NCBI GenBank assembly: GCA_016873275.1
Contig: VGXO01000009.1
Coordinates: forward strand, 1-64,000
DNA: 64,000 nucleotides
Direction: 5' to 3'
Origin: Phycisphaerae bacterium
GTDB lineage: Bacteria > Planctomycetota > Phycisphaerae > Phycisphaerales > SM1A02
The notes below the pieces were generated by a model that was not told where the DNA came from, did no database searches, and saw only the letters and a list, made by a program, of their open reading frames with translations. Both the position numbers and the translations under genes were made by a program. Shown piece by piece: positions 33,931 through 42,928 of this stretch (positions are counted from its first letter, which is position 1; the number at the start of each line of letters is the position of its first letter).

Positions 33931-36900
33931 TCACGGCGCCTTCCCGTGGCACTGCTTGTACTTCTTGCCCGAGCCGCACGGACAGGGCTCGTTGCGTCCG
34001 ACGACCGCCGCGCCGGGCGAGGCGACCGCGGCGGCGGCCGGCTTGGGCGGCGCTGGTCTGAGCTGCGTCGCAGGACCGCGTCGCGCGGGAGGAGTCGGCG
34101 GCGCCGATGGCGGTGCCGCCTCGCCCGTGGGCGCCGATGGTCGCGTGGTCGTCGTCGGCGGGGAGGCGGCAGGAGCCTCGGCAACGCTCGCGGGCGCCCC
34201 GGTGGCGCCCGGGGCAGCCGCCGCCGCCGCTTGAGCCGGCTCGGCGGGCGCCGCCGGGCGCGGCTGCACCTGCACCGCGATACGTCCCTTGAAGATGATG
34301 TCGGTCACCTTCTCGCGGACGCTCTCCTGCATGCGGGCGAGCTGCATCGCCGCCTCCTTCTTGAACTCGATCCGCGGATCCCGCTGGCTGAACGCCCGGA
34401 ACCCGATCGAGTCGCGGATCTGATCCATCTGGTGGAGGTTCTCCTTCCACGCCTCGTCGAGGATCCGGATCAGGATCCACCGCTCGAACTGCGAGAGCTC
34501 GGTCCGCTGGAGGTCGCGAAGCCGCCTCGGCACGAAGGTGGCGGGATCGGCGGCGAGGCTCGACCGCTCCGCCTCGCTCAGGCGCACGAGGCACTCCCGC
34601 TCGAACCACTCGGCGATGCGGGCGGGATCGGGACCGGCGGCGAGCGCCTTGGCGGCGCGGCGGGCGAACCTCGCGTCGTCCCACGTCGCCGCCTCCTCGG
34701 CGAGGATCTTCCGCAGCGCCGTGGGGTCGGTGCTCGGCAGCGCCTGCGGGCTCCAGTCGAGCTCGTAGCGGCTGCGGACCCATCCGCAGAACTGGGTGAT
34801 CGCCGCCTGCGGATCCCGCGCGAGCATCGCGCCGGTCATCTCGAGCACGAAGTCGATCGGATAGTTCCGCTCGCGTCGCTCGTAGACCGCCTGCACCACC
34901 GCCATCAGCTTCTCCGACACGTCCGCGGGATCATCCGAGTCGCCGAGGGAGGCGACGGCGACCTCCTCGCCGAGCTTGCGACCCGCCCACGCCGCGAGGT
35001 CGCGGCGTCCGAGGTCCTCCGCGAGGAAGCCCTCCGCCGCGGTGAGGTCGATGGTCGCGAAGCGCTTCTCGACGAGCAGCTCGATCGAGCGAAGCGCCTC
35101 GGCGCGACCGAGCGACGAGAGCGTGGCGGCGTCGACGTCGACCTTGAGGTGGCCCTTCGACCACGCGGCAAGCCCCGTCCAATCCCACTCCGAGGCGTCC
35201 ACGTCGGCGGGCAGCATCTCGCTCGCGGTGACCCGCAGGAGCTCGCTCGCCTCGCCGAGGGCATCCGCGCGGATGACCGTGGGAAGATCCTCGCGGTCCT
35301 TCCCCATCACGCGGTCTGGATGGACGGTGACGTCGAGATGCTCCCGCGCCCACTCCGCGATGCACTTCGCGGCGTAGTCCCTCGCGAGGAACCGCTCGGA
35401 CGCCTCGGACACCGCGTCCTGGATCTCCTCGAAGATGAGCCCGCGGACGTCCCGCCCCTCGAGGACCCGCTGGCGGATCCCGTAGAAGTGCCGCCGCTGG
35501 TGCTCCATCGGCTCGTCGTACTCGAGGATGTTCTTGCGGATCTGGAAGTTCCGCTCCTCGACCTTCCGCTGGGCGCGGGCGATCTGGCGGGTGACCATCG
35601 GGTTCTCGATGGCGTCGCCCTCCTTCATGCCGAGCCGGCTGAGGAGCGAGAGCGTCTTCGGACCCGCGAAGAGCTTCATGAGGTCGTCCTCGAGGCTGAG
35701 GAAGAACCGGCTCGAGCCCTGGTCGCCCTGGCGACCGGAGCGTCCGCGCAGCTGGTTGTCGATGCGACGGCTCTCGTGGCGCTCGGTGCCGACGATGTGC
35801 AGCCCGCCGAGGTCCTCGACGTCGCCGAACATCCGCATGCGGTGGATGCGGCAGAGCCCGCCGGCGTCGAGCTTGCCGAGGAGCGCCTCCTCGGAGAGCG
35901 AGCCGGTCTGCTCGAGCGGGATCCCGTGATGGGTCTTGAGGAGGTGCCGGAAGAGCTCGCGGCGAACCTCCGCGGGCGCGAGCGTGGCGACCTCCGTCCT
36001 CGACCGACCGGACTCCTTCACGAGGAGGTGCCGGTGGACGAGGTCAAGGATCGCCGCGTCCTCCATCGACTCCTCCGCCTCGCGCGGGCAGACGTCTCGG
36101 CGCTTCCAGTGGTCGATGAGCTCGGCGCGGGTGAAGGCGCGGAGCTTGATGTCGGTGCCGCGACCCGCCATGTTCGTCGCGATCATCACCGCCCCGAGCC
36201 GTCCGGCGCCGAGGACGATCTCCGCCTCGCGCTCGTGATGCTTCGCGTTCAGCACCTCGTGGCGGATCTGGTGCCGCTTCGAGAGCATCTCGCTCAGCTT
36301 CTCCGACTTCTCGACGCTGGTGGTGCCGACGAGCACCGGCTGCCCGAGGTCGTGGCACGCCTTGATCTCGTCCACGATCGCCGACCACTTGTCCTTCAGC
36401 GAGAGGAAGACGAGGTCCTGGCGGTCCGCGCGGACGACCGGCTCGTTCGTCGGGATCGAGACGACGTCGAGCTTGTAGATCTCGTGGAACTCGGTCGCCT
36501 CGGTGTCGGCGGTGCCGGTCATGCCCGCGAGGCGTCGGTGCATCTTGAAGTAGTTCTGCACCGTGATGGTCGCCATCGTCTGGGTCTCTTCCTTGATCTT
36601 GACCCCTTCCTTCGCCTCGACCGCCTGGTGCAGGCCGTCCGACCACTGTCGGCCGGGCATCTTGCGGCCGGTGTTCTGGTCGACGATGACCACGCCCATC
36701 TCGTTCATGTGGTCGATCGCGATGACGTAGTCGCGGTCGCGCTGGTAGACCGCGTGGGCGCGGATCGCCTGCTCGAGCAGGTGCGGCATGTCCACGTTGT
36801 CGCCGACGTAGAAGGAGCCGATGCCGGCGGAGCGCTGCGCCTCCTCGATGCCCTGGTGGGTGAGGGTCGCCCGCTTCTTGTCGAGCTCGACCTCGTAGAA

Positions 36901-38142
36901 CTGGGTGAACTTGTCGCGGGCGACCTCGAGCGCCGGGAGCTGCCGCCGCAGCTCCGCGAGCCGGGTCTTCATCGCGGGGATCGCGGCGCGGTCGCGGGTG
37001 CTTCGGATGTCGCCCTCGAGCCCCGCCGCCTCGACCTTCGCCGCCTCGAGCTTCTCGTTCGCGTCGTTCCATGCCTCCTGGCGCGAGACGAGGTGGCGGG
37101 CGACGCGGTCGGCGAGCTCGTAGCGCGGGCGATGGGGATGGGCGGGACCGGAGATGATCAGCGGCGTGCGGGCCTCGTCGATGAGGATCGAGTCCACCTC
37201 GTCCACGATCGCGAAGTCATGCCGCCGCTGGACCTGCTCCTCGGTCCGCTGCTTCATGTTGTCGCGGAGATAGTCGAAGCCGAACTCGGAGGTCGTGCCG
37301 TAGATCACGTCGCAGCCGTACGCCTTGAGCTTCTCCTCCGCCGGCTGCATGTGGAAGGGATGGATCGCCCCGACGGTCAGCCCGAGCGCCCGGAAGAAGG
37401 GGAAGGTCCAGTCGCGGTCGCGCTGCACGAGGTAGTCGTTGACGGTGACGACGTGGACCTTGAGCCCCTCGAGGACCGCGAGGTACGCCGCGAGCGGCGC
37501 GACGATGGTCTTGCCCTCGCCGGTCTTCATCTCGGCGATCCTGCCCTCGCTCAGGACGATCGCGCCGACGATCTGGACGTCGAAGGGACGGGCGCGGAAG
37601 GGCGGACGGGAGATCGGATGCAGCTCCCGCACCGCCTCGTAGAGCCGGGTGGGGATGTCCGCGACCTGCCAGGCGGGGACCTCCGCGCGGCATCCGCGGA
37701 GGTCCCCCTCGGGGGGGAGCGCCGCCTTCGCCGCGACCTCGGCGCGGAGCTCCTCGAGCATCCGCCGCGCATCCTCGGGAAGCTTGGAGGACTCGAGTCC
37801 CCGCGCCGGCGCCGACGCGCCTCCCGCGGAGACGAGGGTCGTTCCGCCGAGCAGACCGAGGTCGGCGCTTGGATCGAGCATGTTCCGAAGCCCCACCGCG
37901 CGATCCATCGCCTCGCGGGCGACCGCGAAGATCTCGGGTCGAAGCGCGATCGCCTTCTCGCCCGCGGCGATGCGGCGGCGGAACTCGGCGGTCTTCGCGC
38001 GGAGCTCCGCGTCGGAGAGTGCCCGCATGGTGGGCTCGAGCGCGTTGACCTTCGCGACCTCCGCGAGGTAGCGCTTCACCATGCGCTGGTTGCGGGTGCC
38101 GAAGAGGAGCCGTGCGAGAGGACCGAAGAAGGGGACGCCCAT
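33931..38142 (-). CDS. secA: Preprotein translocase ATPase SecA (expanded)
   Basis: 1403 residues versus ~900 in most bacteria. SecA is the motor that pushes precursors through SecYEG. Walker A MKTGEGKT is at 205-212; the DEAD-like motif FAIVDEVDSILIDEARTPL, VGTTSVEKSE, GRGTDIKL and GGLHIVGTERHESRRID with QLRGRSGRQGD are all present. The C-terminus has the zinc-binding SEC-C motif CPCGSGKKYKQCH. Extra length comes from a ~100-residue insert between GLRNM and FDVQIVG, ~90 residues between GRGTDIKL and GGLHIVG, and an enlarged helical scaffold domain (about 860-1290). ATG 38142 was chosen because the frame upstream encodes Arg/Pro-rich non-SecA sequence. Confidence 0.96.
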   Translation of the reverse strand: MGVPFFGPLARLLFGTRNQRMVKRYLAEVAKVNALEPTMRALSDAELRAKTAEFRRRIAAGEKAIALRPEIFAVAREAMDRAVGLRNMLDPSADLGLLGGTTLVSAGGASAPARGLESSKLPEDARRMLEELRAEVAAKAALPPEGDLRGCRAEVPAWQVADIPTRLYEAVRELHPISRPPFRARPFDVQIVGAIVLSEGRIAEMKTGEGKTIVAPLAAYLAVLEGLKVHVVTVNDYLVQRDRDWTFPFFRALGLTVGAIHPFHMQPAEEKLKAYGCDVIYGTTSEFGFDYLRDNMKQRTEEQVQRRHDFAIVDEVDSILIDEARTPLIISGPAHPHRPRYELADRVARHLVSRQEAWNDANEKLEAAKVEAAGLEGDIRSTRDRAAIPAMKTRLAELRRQLPALEVARDKFTQFYEVELDKKRATLTHQGIEEAQRSAGIGSFYVGDNVDMPHLLEQAIRAHAVYQRDRDYVIAIDHMNEMGVVIVDQNTGRKMPGRQWSDGLHQAVEAKEGVKIKEETQTMATITVQNYFKMHRRLAGMTGTADTEATEFHEIYKLDVVSIPTNEPVVRADRQDLVFLSLKDKWSAIVDEIKACHDLGQPVLVGTTSVEKSEKLSEMLSKRHQIRHEVLNAKHHEREAEIVLGAGRLGAVMIATNMAGRGTDIKLRAFTRAELIDHWKRRDVCPREAEESMEDAAILDLVHRHLLVKESGRSRTEVATLAPAEVRRELFRHLLKTHHGIPLEQTGSLSEEALLGKLDAGGLCRIHRMRMFGDVEDLGGLHIVGTERHESRRIDNQLRGRSGRQGDQGSSRFFLSLEDDLMKLFAGPKTLSLLSRLGMKEGDAIENPMVTRQIARAQRKVEERNFQIRKNILEYDEPMEHQRRHFYGIRQRVLEGRDVRGLIFEEIQDAVSEASERFLARDYAAKCIAEWAREHLDVTVHPDRVMGKDREDLPTVIRADALGEASELLRVTASEMLPADVDASEWDWTGLAAWSKGHLKVDVDAATLSSLGRAEALRSIELLVEKRFATIDLTAAEGFLAEDLGRRDLAAWAGRKLGEEVAVASLGDSDDPADVSEKLMAVVQAVYERRERNYPIDFVLEMTGAMLARDPQAAITQFCGWVRSRYELDWSPQALPSTDPTALRKILAEEAATWDDARFARRAAKALAAGPDPARIAEWFERECLVRLSEAERSSLAADPATFVPRRLRDLQRTELSQFERWILIRILDEAWKENLHQMDQIRDSIGFRAFSQRDPRIEFKKEAAMQLARMQESVREKVTDIIFKGRIAVQVQPRPAAPAEPAQAAAAAAPGATGAPASVAEAPAASPPTTTTRPSAPTGEAAPPSAPPTPPARRGPATQLRPAPPKPAAAAVASPGAAVVGRNEPCPCGSGKKYKQCHGKAP

Positions 38143-38266
38143 GGAATGAACCTCGAAGTCTGGCGCTCGACCGACGGGTCGGCGCGGAGGAAGCGTGGAC
38201 AGGATGAGGGGTGGACCTGCGGAAAGGACCCGCGCATCGACCGGACGAGCCGGCGGCGCAGGTTCC

Positions 38267-38611
38267 TCAGCAGGCGGGGGGCGGCGTGTTCGCGACGATC
38301 GAGAGGAACCCGGCGAGGCTCGATCCGCCGAAGCCGCCCTCGAGGATGGGCGTCGGGGTCGCCGCGGGGCGCCCAAGATCGCGCCGCGCGACGAGGGTCC
38401 GCGGCGAGCAGGTCGCCCCGTCCACGCCGTCGACCTCGATCCATCCCGCGACGAGCCCGAGCGTCTGGAGACGCCCGGAGGCGACCCGACCATCCCGCCC
38501 CTCGACGCCGCCCGCTGCCGCGATCGCCGCGAGGCTCGCGAGGAGCATCGCGAGGAGCACGCGGCCGCCGCGGGGATTCGACGAGGCAGGGATGACCGGA
38601 GAGGGACGCAT
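38267..38611 (-). CDS. Small predicted exported protein
   Basis: 114 residues with no family I recognise. Residues ~18-36 (RVLLAMLLASLAAIAAAGG) look like a signal peptide, with likely cleavage before GVEG or EGRD. The mature part contains VAGWIEVDGVDGATCSPRTL, GGFGGSSLAGFLSIVANTPP and two Cys. It is transcribed in the same direction as secA and ends 124 bp before it, divergent from the copper ATPase gene. Codon bias supports coding. The region 38612-38753 between it and copA holds a modest AT-richer stretch (38620-38660) as possible promoter. Confidence 0.5.
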   Translation of the reverse strand: MRPSPVIPASSNPRGGRVLLAMLLASLAAIAAAGGVEGRDGRVASGRLQTLGLVAGWIEVDGVDGATCSPRTLVARRDLGRPAATPTPILEGGFGGSSLAGFLSIVANTPPPAC

Positions 38612-38753
38612 GCAGGGAGCGATATGGATCGACTATCGTCGAGTCCTGACTGTAGCCCATGGCATCGACCGCGGTCGATCGAGGCGCGAAGTCGCCCTGC
38701 GATCGACGGTGCACCGGCTGCGTCGCGAGCATTCCCCGGACCCTCCAGCCCCC

Positions 38754-41009
38754 ATGCCAGAGTCCGTGAGCCACCCCCCGACCCCCGCCAGGACGACCAT
38801 GCCGCCCGCGGTCGGGACTGGGATTGCCGGGACTGGGGTCGTCGGGCTGCGGGTGGAGGGGATGTCCTGTGCAGGGTGCGCCGGCGCCGTGCGCCGGGCG
38901 ATCGAGGCGGTGCCGGGGGTGACCGCGGCGTCGGTCGACTTCGCCTCGGGGCGGGCGATCGTCCGGGGCACGGGGCTCGATCCGGACGTGATCGCCTCGA
39001 GCGTCCGCCGCGGCGGCTACGAGGCGAGTCCGGAGGTGATGCTCGAGTCGCCGCTCGAGGCGAGGAGCCGCCTCGAGCGCGAGGACCTCGATCGTCGCAC
39101 CCGCTGGCGGCGGCGAGCGATCCTCGCGGTCGCGTTCTGGGTTCCGATGGAGTCGCTCCACTGGATCGGTCACGCGCTCCTTGGTCATCCCGCCTGGATC
39201 GACTGGCTCCTTGCCGCGGCGGGGACCGCGGTCCTCGTCGCGGTCGGCGGCGGCTTCTACCGCTCCGCGCTCGAGGCAGTGCGCCGCGGCAGCTCCAACA
39301 TGGACGTCCTCATCTCGATCGGCGCGACCGCGGCGTGGACGCTGAGCATGGTCGTCATGATCGGGCGCACGCAGGGCGTGATGCTCTCGGAGCCGACCTA
39401 CTTCGCGGAGATGGCGGCGCTCCTCGGGCTGATCAGCGTCGGGCACTGGCTCGAGGCGCGGGCGTCCGCGAGCGCCGCGTCGGCGATCCGAGAGCTCCTC
39501 GACCTCCAGCCCGAGACCGCCGCGCGGCGCCGCGAGGACGGCACCTTCGAGATCGTGCCGGCGTCGATGCTCCTCCCGGGCGATCTCGTGCGGGTCGCGC
39601 CGGGCGCACGGGTGCCGGTCGACGGCGTCGTCCGCGAGGGCGACTCCGCCCTCGACGAGAGCCTCCTGACCGGCGAGAGCCTGCCGGTCGAGCGGGCGCC
39701 CGGCGACCGCGTCGTCGCGGGCTCGCTCAACACGACCGGATCGCTCCTCGTCGAGGCGACGGTCGACGGACAGGGAACGACGCTCGCCCGCATCGCCGCG
39801 CTCGTCACCGAGGCGAGGGCGAGCAAGGCGGGGCTCCAGCGGCTCGCCGACCGCGTCTCGGCGGTCTTCGTGCCGTTGGTCGTCGCGATCGCCTTGGCGA
39901 GCTTCCTCGGTTGGTGGGCGGCGGGCGAGGTGGCGGTCGGCGCGGTCGCCGCGACGACGGTCCTCATCATCGCCTGCCCGTGCGCGCTCGGGCTCGCGAC
40001 GCCGATGGCGATCGTCGTCGCGACCGGTCACGCGGCGACGCGGGGAATCCTCGTGCGCGACGCGGCGAGCCTCGAGCGGGCGGGTCGGGCGAGGCGGGTC
40101 ATCCTCGACAAGACCGGCACGATCACCGAGGGGAAGCCGCGGGTCGATCGGATCGAGCCGGCAGGAGACCGCTCGGCGATCGAGGTGCTCTCGATCGCCG
40201 CGGCGGTGGAGGAGCCGAGCGAGCATCCGCTCGGGCGGGCGATCGTCGAGGCGGCGCGGGAGCGCGGCATCCGCCCGTCCCGCGTGGCGGGCTTCGCGGC
40301 GATGCCTGGACTCGGCGTCCGCGGGCGGGTCGATGGTCGATCGGTCGAGGTCGTGCGCGACGATGACGCCTCCTGCCTCGTGCGGGTCGACGGCGAGGCG
40401 TGGGGGAGGATCGATCTCGTGGACGCGCCGCGCGCCGATGCCCGCGCGGCGGTCGCGGCGATGCGCGGGCTCGGCGTGGAGGTCAGGCTCCTCTCCGGCG
40501 ACCGGCGGAGTCGAGCGCTCGAGGTCGCCGAGGCGGTCGGCATCGACCCCGAGATGGTCGAGGCGGAGGCGTCGCCGGACCGCAAGGTCGCGGTGGTCGC
40601 GGCGCTGTCCGCCGGCAGCATGATGGTCGGCGACGGCGTCAACGACTCCGCGGCGCTCGCCCGCGCCGAGGTCGGCGTCGCGATCGCGACGGGAACCTCC
40701 GTCGCGATCGAGGCGGCGGGGATCGTCGTGCCGGGCGACCGCCTGCGGGCGGTGCCGGAGGTGATCCGGCTCGCCCGGCTCACGCGGCGCACGATCGCCC
40801 AGAACCTCTTCCTCGCCTTCGTCTACAACGCCCTCGTGATCCCCGTCGCGGCGTTCGGTCTCCTCGGCGTGCAAGGCCCGGTGATCGCCGCCGCGGCGAT
40901 GGCGCTGAGCGACCTGAGCGTGATCGGCAACGCGCTTCGGTTCCGCGCCAGGCTCCGTCGAGGCGCTGCTCAGCCGGCGAGCGGGACGGCGCAGGCGAGC
41001 GACTCGTAG
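38754..41009 (+). CDS. copA: Copper-translocating P-type ATPase
   Basis: 751 residues. The N-terminal heavy-metal domain has C39-A-G-C42 in GMSCAGCAGAV. The CPC metal site is C408-P-C410 in IACPCALGLATP. D452 in DKTGTITEGKP is the phosphorylated Asp; TGES, HP (EEPSEHPLGRAI) and GDGVNDSAALA are all present. This is the P1B-1 Cu(I) exporter pattern. It has one HMA domain and about eight membrane helices. ATG 38754 was chosen, though the first 30 residues are low complexity. The 3' end overlaps, tail to tail, the peroxiredoxin-like gene by 40 bp. No metal regulator is adjacent. Confidence 0.94.
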   Translation: MPESVSHPPTPARTTMPPAVGTGIAGTGVVGLRVEGMSCAGCAGAVRRAIEAVPGVTAASVDFASGRAIVRGTGLDPDVIASSVRRGGYEASPEVMLESPLEARSRLEREDLDRRTRWRRRAILAVAFWVPMESLHWIGHALLGHPAWIDWLLAAAGTAVLVAVGGGFYRSALEAVRRGSSNMDVLISIGATAAWTLSMVVMIGRTQGVMLSEPTYFAEMAALLGLISVGHWLEARASASAASAIRELLDLQPETAARRREDGTFEIVPASMLLPGDLVRVAPGARVPVDGVVREGDSALDESLLTGESLPVERAPGDRVVAGSLNTTGSLLVEATVDGQGTTLARIAALVTEARASKAGLQRLADRVSAVFVPLVVAIALASFLGWWAAGEVAVGAVAATTVLIIACPCALGLATPMAIVVATGHAATRGILVRDAASLERAGRARRVILDKTGTITEGKPRVDRIEPAGDRSAIEVLSIAAAVEEPSEHPLGRAIVEAARERGIRPSRVAGFAAMPGLGVRGRVDGRSVEVVRDDDASCLVRVDGEAWGRIDLVDAPRADARAAVAAMRGLGVEVRLLSGDRRSRALEVAEAVGIDPEMVEAEASPDRKVAVVAALSAGSMMVGDGVNDSAALARAEVGVAIATGTSVAIEAAGIVVPGDRLRAVPEVIRLARLTRRTIAQNLFLAFVYNALVIPVAAFGLLGVQGPVIAAAAMALSDLSVIGNALRFRARLRRGAAQPASGTAQASDS

Positions 41010-41917
41010 TCCGGTCGCTCCCCCGCGAAGGCGTGGCGGTGCACGTGGAGCACGCGACCTCCCGAGAGGAGCGCGGTGCCGGGCATCTGCAAGGGATCGC
41101 CGACGGGGTGCCCCACGCCGTGCCTCGCCGCGGCGATCGCCCGCAGGAAGTTCCGAGGTCCGAAGAGCTCGCGCAAGGATCCGCGGTCGAGCCCGACCGC
41201 GCGATAGAGACGCCGCGTCGGATCCTCGATGCGGGCGATCGAGCCGGCGCCGAGCCGCGACAGGAACGCGTCGCCCTGCGCCGCGTCTCCCATGTGGACG
41301 AGGACCGGCGTCGCGCCCGCCTGCTCGATCGCCTCCCGTCGCGCGGCGACGTCGCGGACCGCCTCGCGGCAGAAGGTGCAGCCGGCATGGCGGAGGAAGA
41401 CGAGGAGCACCGGTCGCTCGCCTGAGAGGACCCGCAGCGAGGTGGTCCCGCTCGGACCGCGCACCGACCGCTCGTCGAGGAGCGGCTCGAGTCGCGGGGT
41501 CTCGCCCTCCCCGCGCCGCGACGCCTCGTGCCAGGCGGCGAGGAGGATCATCGTGAACGGCGCCCACCAGAGGAGGTCGTTCGTGAGGATCGTCCAGCCG
41601 AAGGACCAAGGGATCTCGCCGCGCGAGGCGGTCCAGACGAAGCCGATCGGACCGAGGATCTTCCCGAGCAGTCCGACGAGCACGATCGGCCAGTGACGGA
41701 TCGGATCGAGGCTCGCCGCGAGGTACCCGATCCCGTAGACCCCGATGACCATCCCGAGGCACTGCCAGATCGCAAGACCCGCGGGCGTCATCTCGAGTCC
41801 GGCGAGATCGACGAGCGTCCGTGGCAGCAGGATCACGCCGGCGCCCCAGAGGAGGTTGTAGATCCCCGCCGCCACGAGCCAGCGGCGCATCCAACGGGGC
41901 GAAGAGGAGGTCGTCAT
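40970..41917 (-). CDS. Membrane domain fused to peroxiredoxin-like (AhpC/TSA-2, SelL-type) domain
   Basis: 315 residues from ATG 41917. The first ~135 hold about five membrane helices (YNLLWGAGVILLPRTL, IWQCLGMVIGVYGIGYLAA, WPIVLVGLLGKILGPIGFV, WTILTNDLLWWAPFTMILLA). The rest is a thioredoxin fold with C180-T-F-C183 in LRHAGCTFCREAV and a partner segment GDPLQMPGTALLSGG; this matches peroxiredoxin-like AhpC/TSA-2 proteins related to SelL. The fusion suggests a membrane-bound thiol oxidoreductase facing the cytoplasm. A longer open frame from 42019 would add 34 basic residues and overlap the tRNA, so the shorter start is preferred. It converges on copA with a 40-bp overlap. Substrate unknown. 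Confidence 0.8.
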   Translation of the reverse strand: MTTSSSPRWMRRWLVAAGIYNLLWGAGVILLPRTLVDLAGLEMTPAGLAIWQCLGMVIGVYGIGYLAASLDPIRHWPIVLVGLLGKILGPIGFVWTASRGEIPWSFGWTILTNDLLWWAPFTMILLAAWHEASRRGEGETPRLEPLLDERSVRGPSGTTSLRVLSGERPVLLVFLRHAGCTFCREAVRDVAARREAIEQAGATPVLVHMGDAAQGDAFLSRLGAGSIARIEDPTRRLYRAVGLDRGSLRELFGPRNFLRAIAAARHGVGHPVGDPLQMPGTALLSGGRVLHVHRHAFAGERPDYESLACAVPLAG

Positions 41918-42018
41918 GCGGGGTGGGGCGGGTCGAGAGGCGAGAGGGACGGCGGAAGGTCGCCCGCGCTTCGTCGGGGAATCATCCGGGGATTCCTCCG
42001 AGCGCGCCGCCAGGCGCA

Positions 42019-42092
42019 TGGGCTGGCTCGGATTCGAACCGAGGTCTGATCGATTATGAGTCGACTGCTCTAGGCCGCTGAGCTACCAGCCC
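42019..42092 (-). tRNA. tRNA with CAT anticodon (probably Ile2)
   Basis: 74-nt cloverleaf on the minus strand. Acceptor GGGCTGG (42086-42092) pairs with CCAGCCC (42020-42026), discriminator A. The anticodon arm CGACTCATAATCG has CAT in loop CTCATAA. The GACTCATAATC arm is characteristic of the lysidine-modified tRNA-Ile2 rather than initiator Met, but elongator Met cannot be excluded by eye. The gene is followed by the DUF3299 operon on the same strand upstream of it. Confidence 0.93.
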
Positions 42093-42124
42093 GATCGGCG
42101 GAGGATACCCGGCGCGCGGGCAGC

Positions 42125-42916
42125 TCAAAGATCAAGCCGAAGCGCCGCGTCCTCCATGAGGTAGAGCCCCACGAGCCACTGGTCGACGAGGTAGGGCTCC
42201 ACGATGAGCTTGCCGGTGACGACCCCGTAGTCGATCGCGTGCATGGTGGTCCGCACCACCGGCGTGCGGAGCTTCACCTCGACCGCGTCGTAGGGGCTCG
42301 GCGGCACGCCGATGCAGCAGCCGTCCCAGCGGTTGAGCATCACCAGCGCCTCGCTCGCGGTGCCGACGAGCATCGGAAAGGCGACGTAGCCCTCGATCGC
42401 GACCCACGCGCCGTCGAGCATCGCGATGCGCTGCGGGATGCCGCGGTCGCCGACCCGCGGGCGGTAGCTCTCGCCCGCGCTCACGAGGAGCTCCCAGCTC
42501 ACCCGGTAGGGCTTCTCCTCGGTACCCTCGCCCTCGATCCGGTAGCGGTCATCCGCGACGAGGACGCCGTCCGCCTCGCGCACGATGCGACCCGGCACGA
42601 TCACCGCCGACTCGATGCTGCGACCGAGCCCGAGGTCGAGCGAGTCGCCCGCATCCTCTTCGTTGGTCGACGCAGCGTCCTCCGGCGGCGGGTCGGACGA
42701 CATCGCCGATGGGTCGATGCTCGGCGCCGGGGTCGAGGCGACCGGCGGAATCAGTGGGGCGGGGATCGGTGGGGGAACCGGCGCGACCCCCTCGACGAGC
42801 GAGGTCGACTCGGCGGTCTCGACCGCCGTCGGGACCTCGACCGGGTCGTCGCGGCGGAACCACAGCACGAGCGCCGCCGCCGCGAGCAGGACGAGGAGGA
42901 TCCAGAAGGTCCGCAC
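42125..42916 (-). CDS. DUF3299-domain membrane-anchored protein
   Basis: 263 residues, GTG start. An N-terminal membrane helix (about 4-20) is followed by an acidic, Pro-rich linker (~25-95) and a C-terminal DUF3299 domain (about 120-260): PQRIAMLDGAWVAIEGYVAF, LNRWDGCCIGVPPSPYDAVEV with a CC pair, and MHAIDYGVVTGKLIVEPYLVD. DUF3299 proteins are periplasmic with unknown function. Here it is the last gene after an FtsX-type permease (12 bp) and a LolD-type ATPase. A similar gene set occurs in proteobacteria next to metal-related proteins, so a link to metal or lipoprotein export is possible but inferred. Confidence 0.82.
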   Translation of the reverse strand: MRTFWILLVLLAAAALVLWFRRDDPVEVPTAVETAESTSLVEGVAPVPPPIPAPLIPPVASTPAPSIDPSAMSSDPPPEDAASTNEEDAGDSLDLGLGRSIESAVIVPGRIVREADGVLVADDRYRIEGEGTEEKPYRVSWELLVSAGESYRPRVGDRGIPQRIAMLDGAWVAIEGYVAFPMLVGTASEALVMLNRWDGCCIGVPPSPYDAVEVKLRTPVVRTTMHAIDYGVVTGKLIVEPYLVDQWLVGLYLMEDAALRLDL

Positions 42917-42928
42917 GCGGAGGTTCCG

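Noticed and set aside
33946-38595. 1549-residue open frame antisense to secA
   Set aside because: It is a GC-bias shadow of secA with Arg/Leu/Glu-rich composition and no domain pattern.
42019-42092. Initiator tRNA-Met
   Set aside because: The anticodon is CAT, but the anticodon arm CGACTCATAATCG lacks the three G-C pairs typical of initiators and fits Ile2 better.
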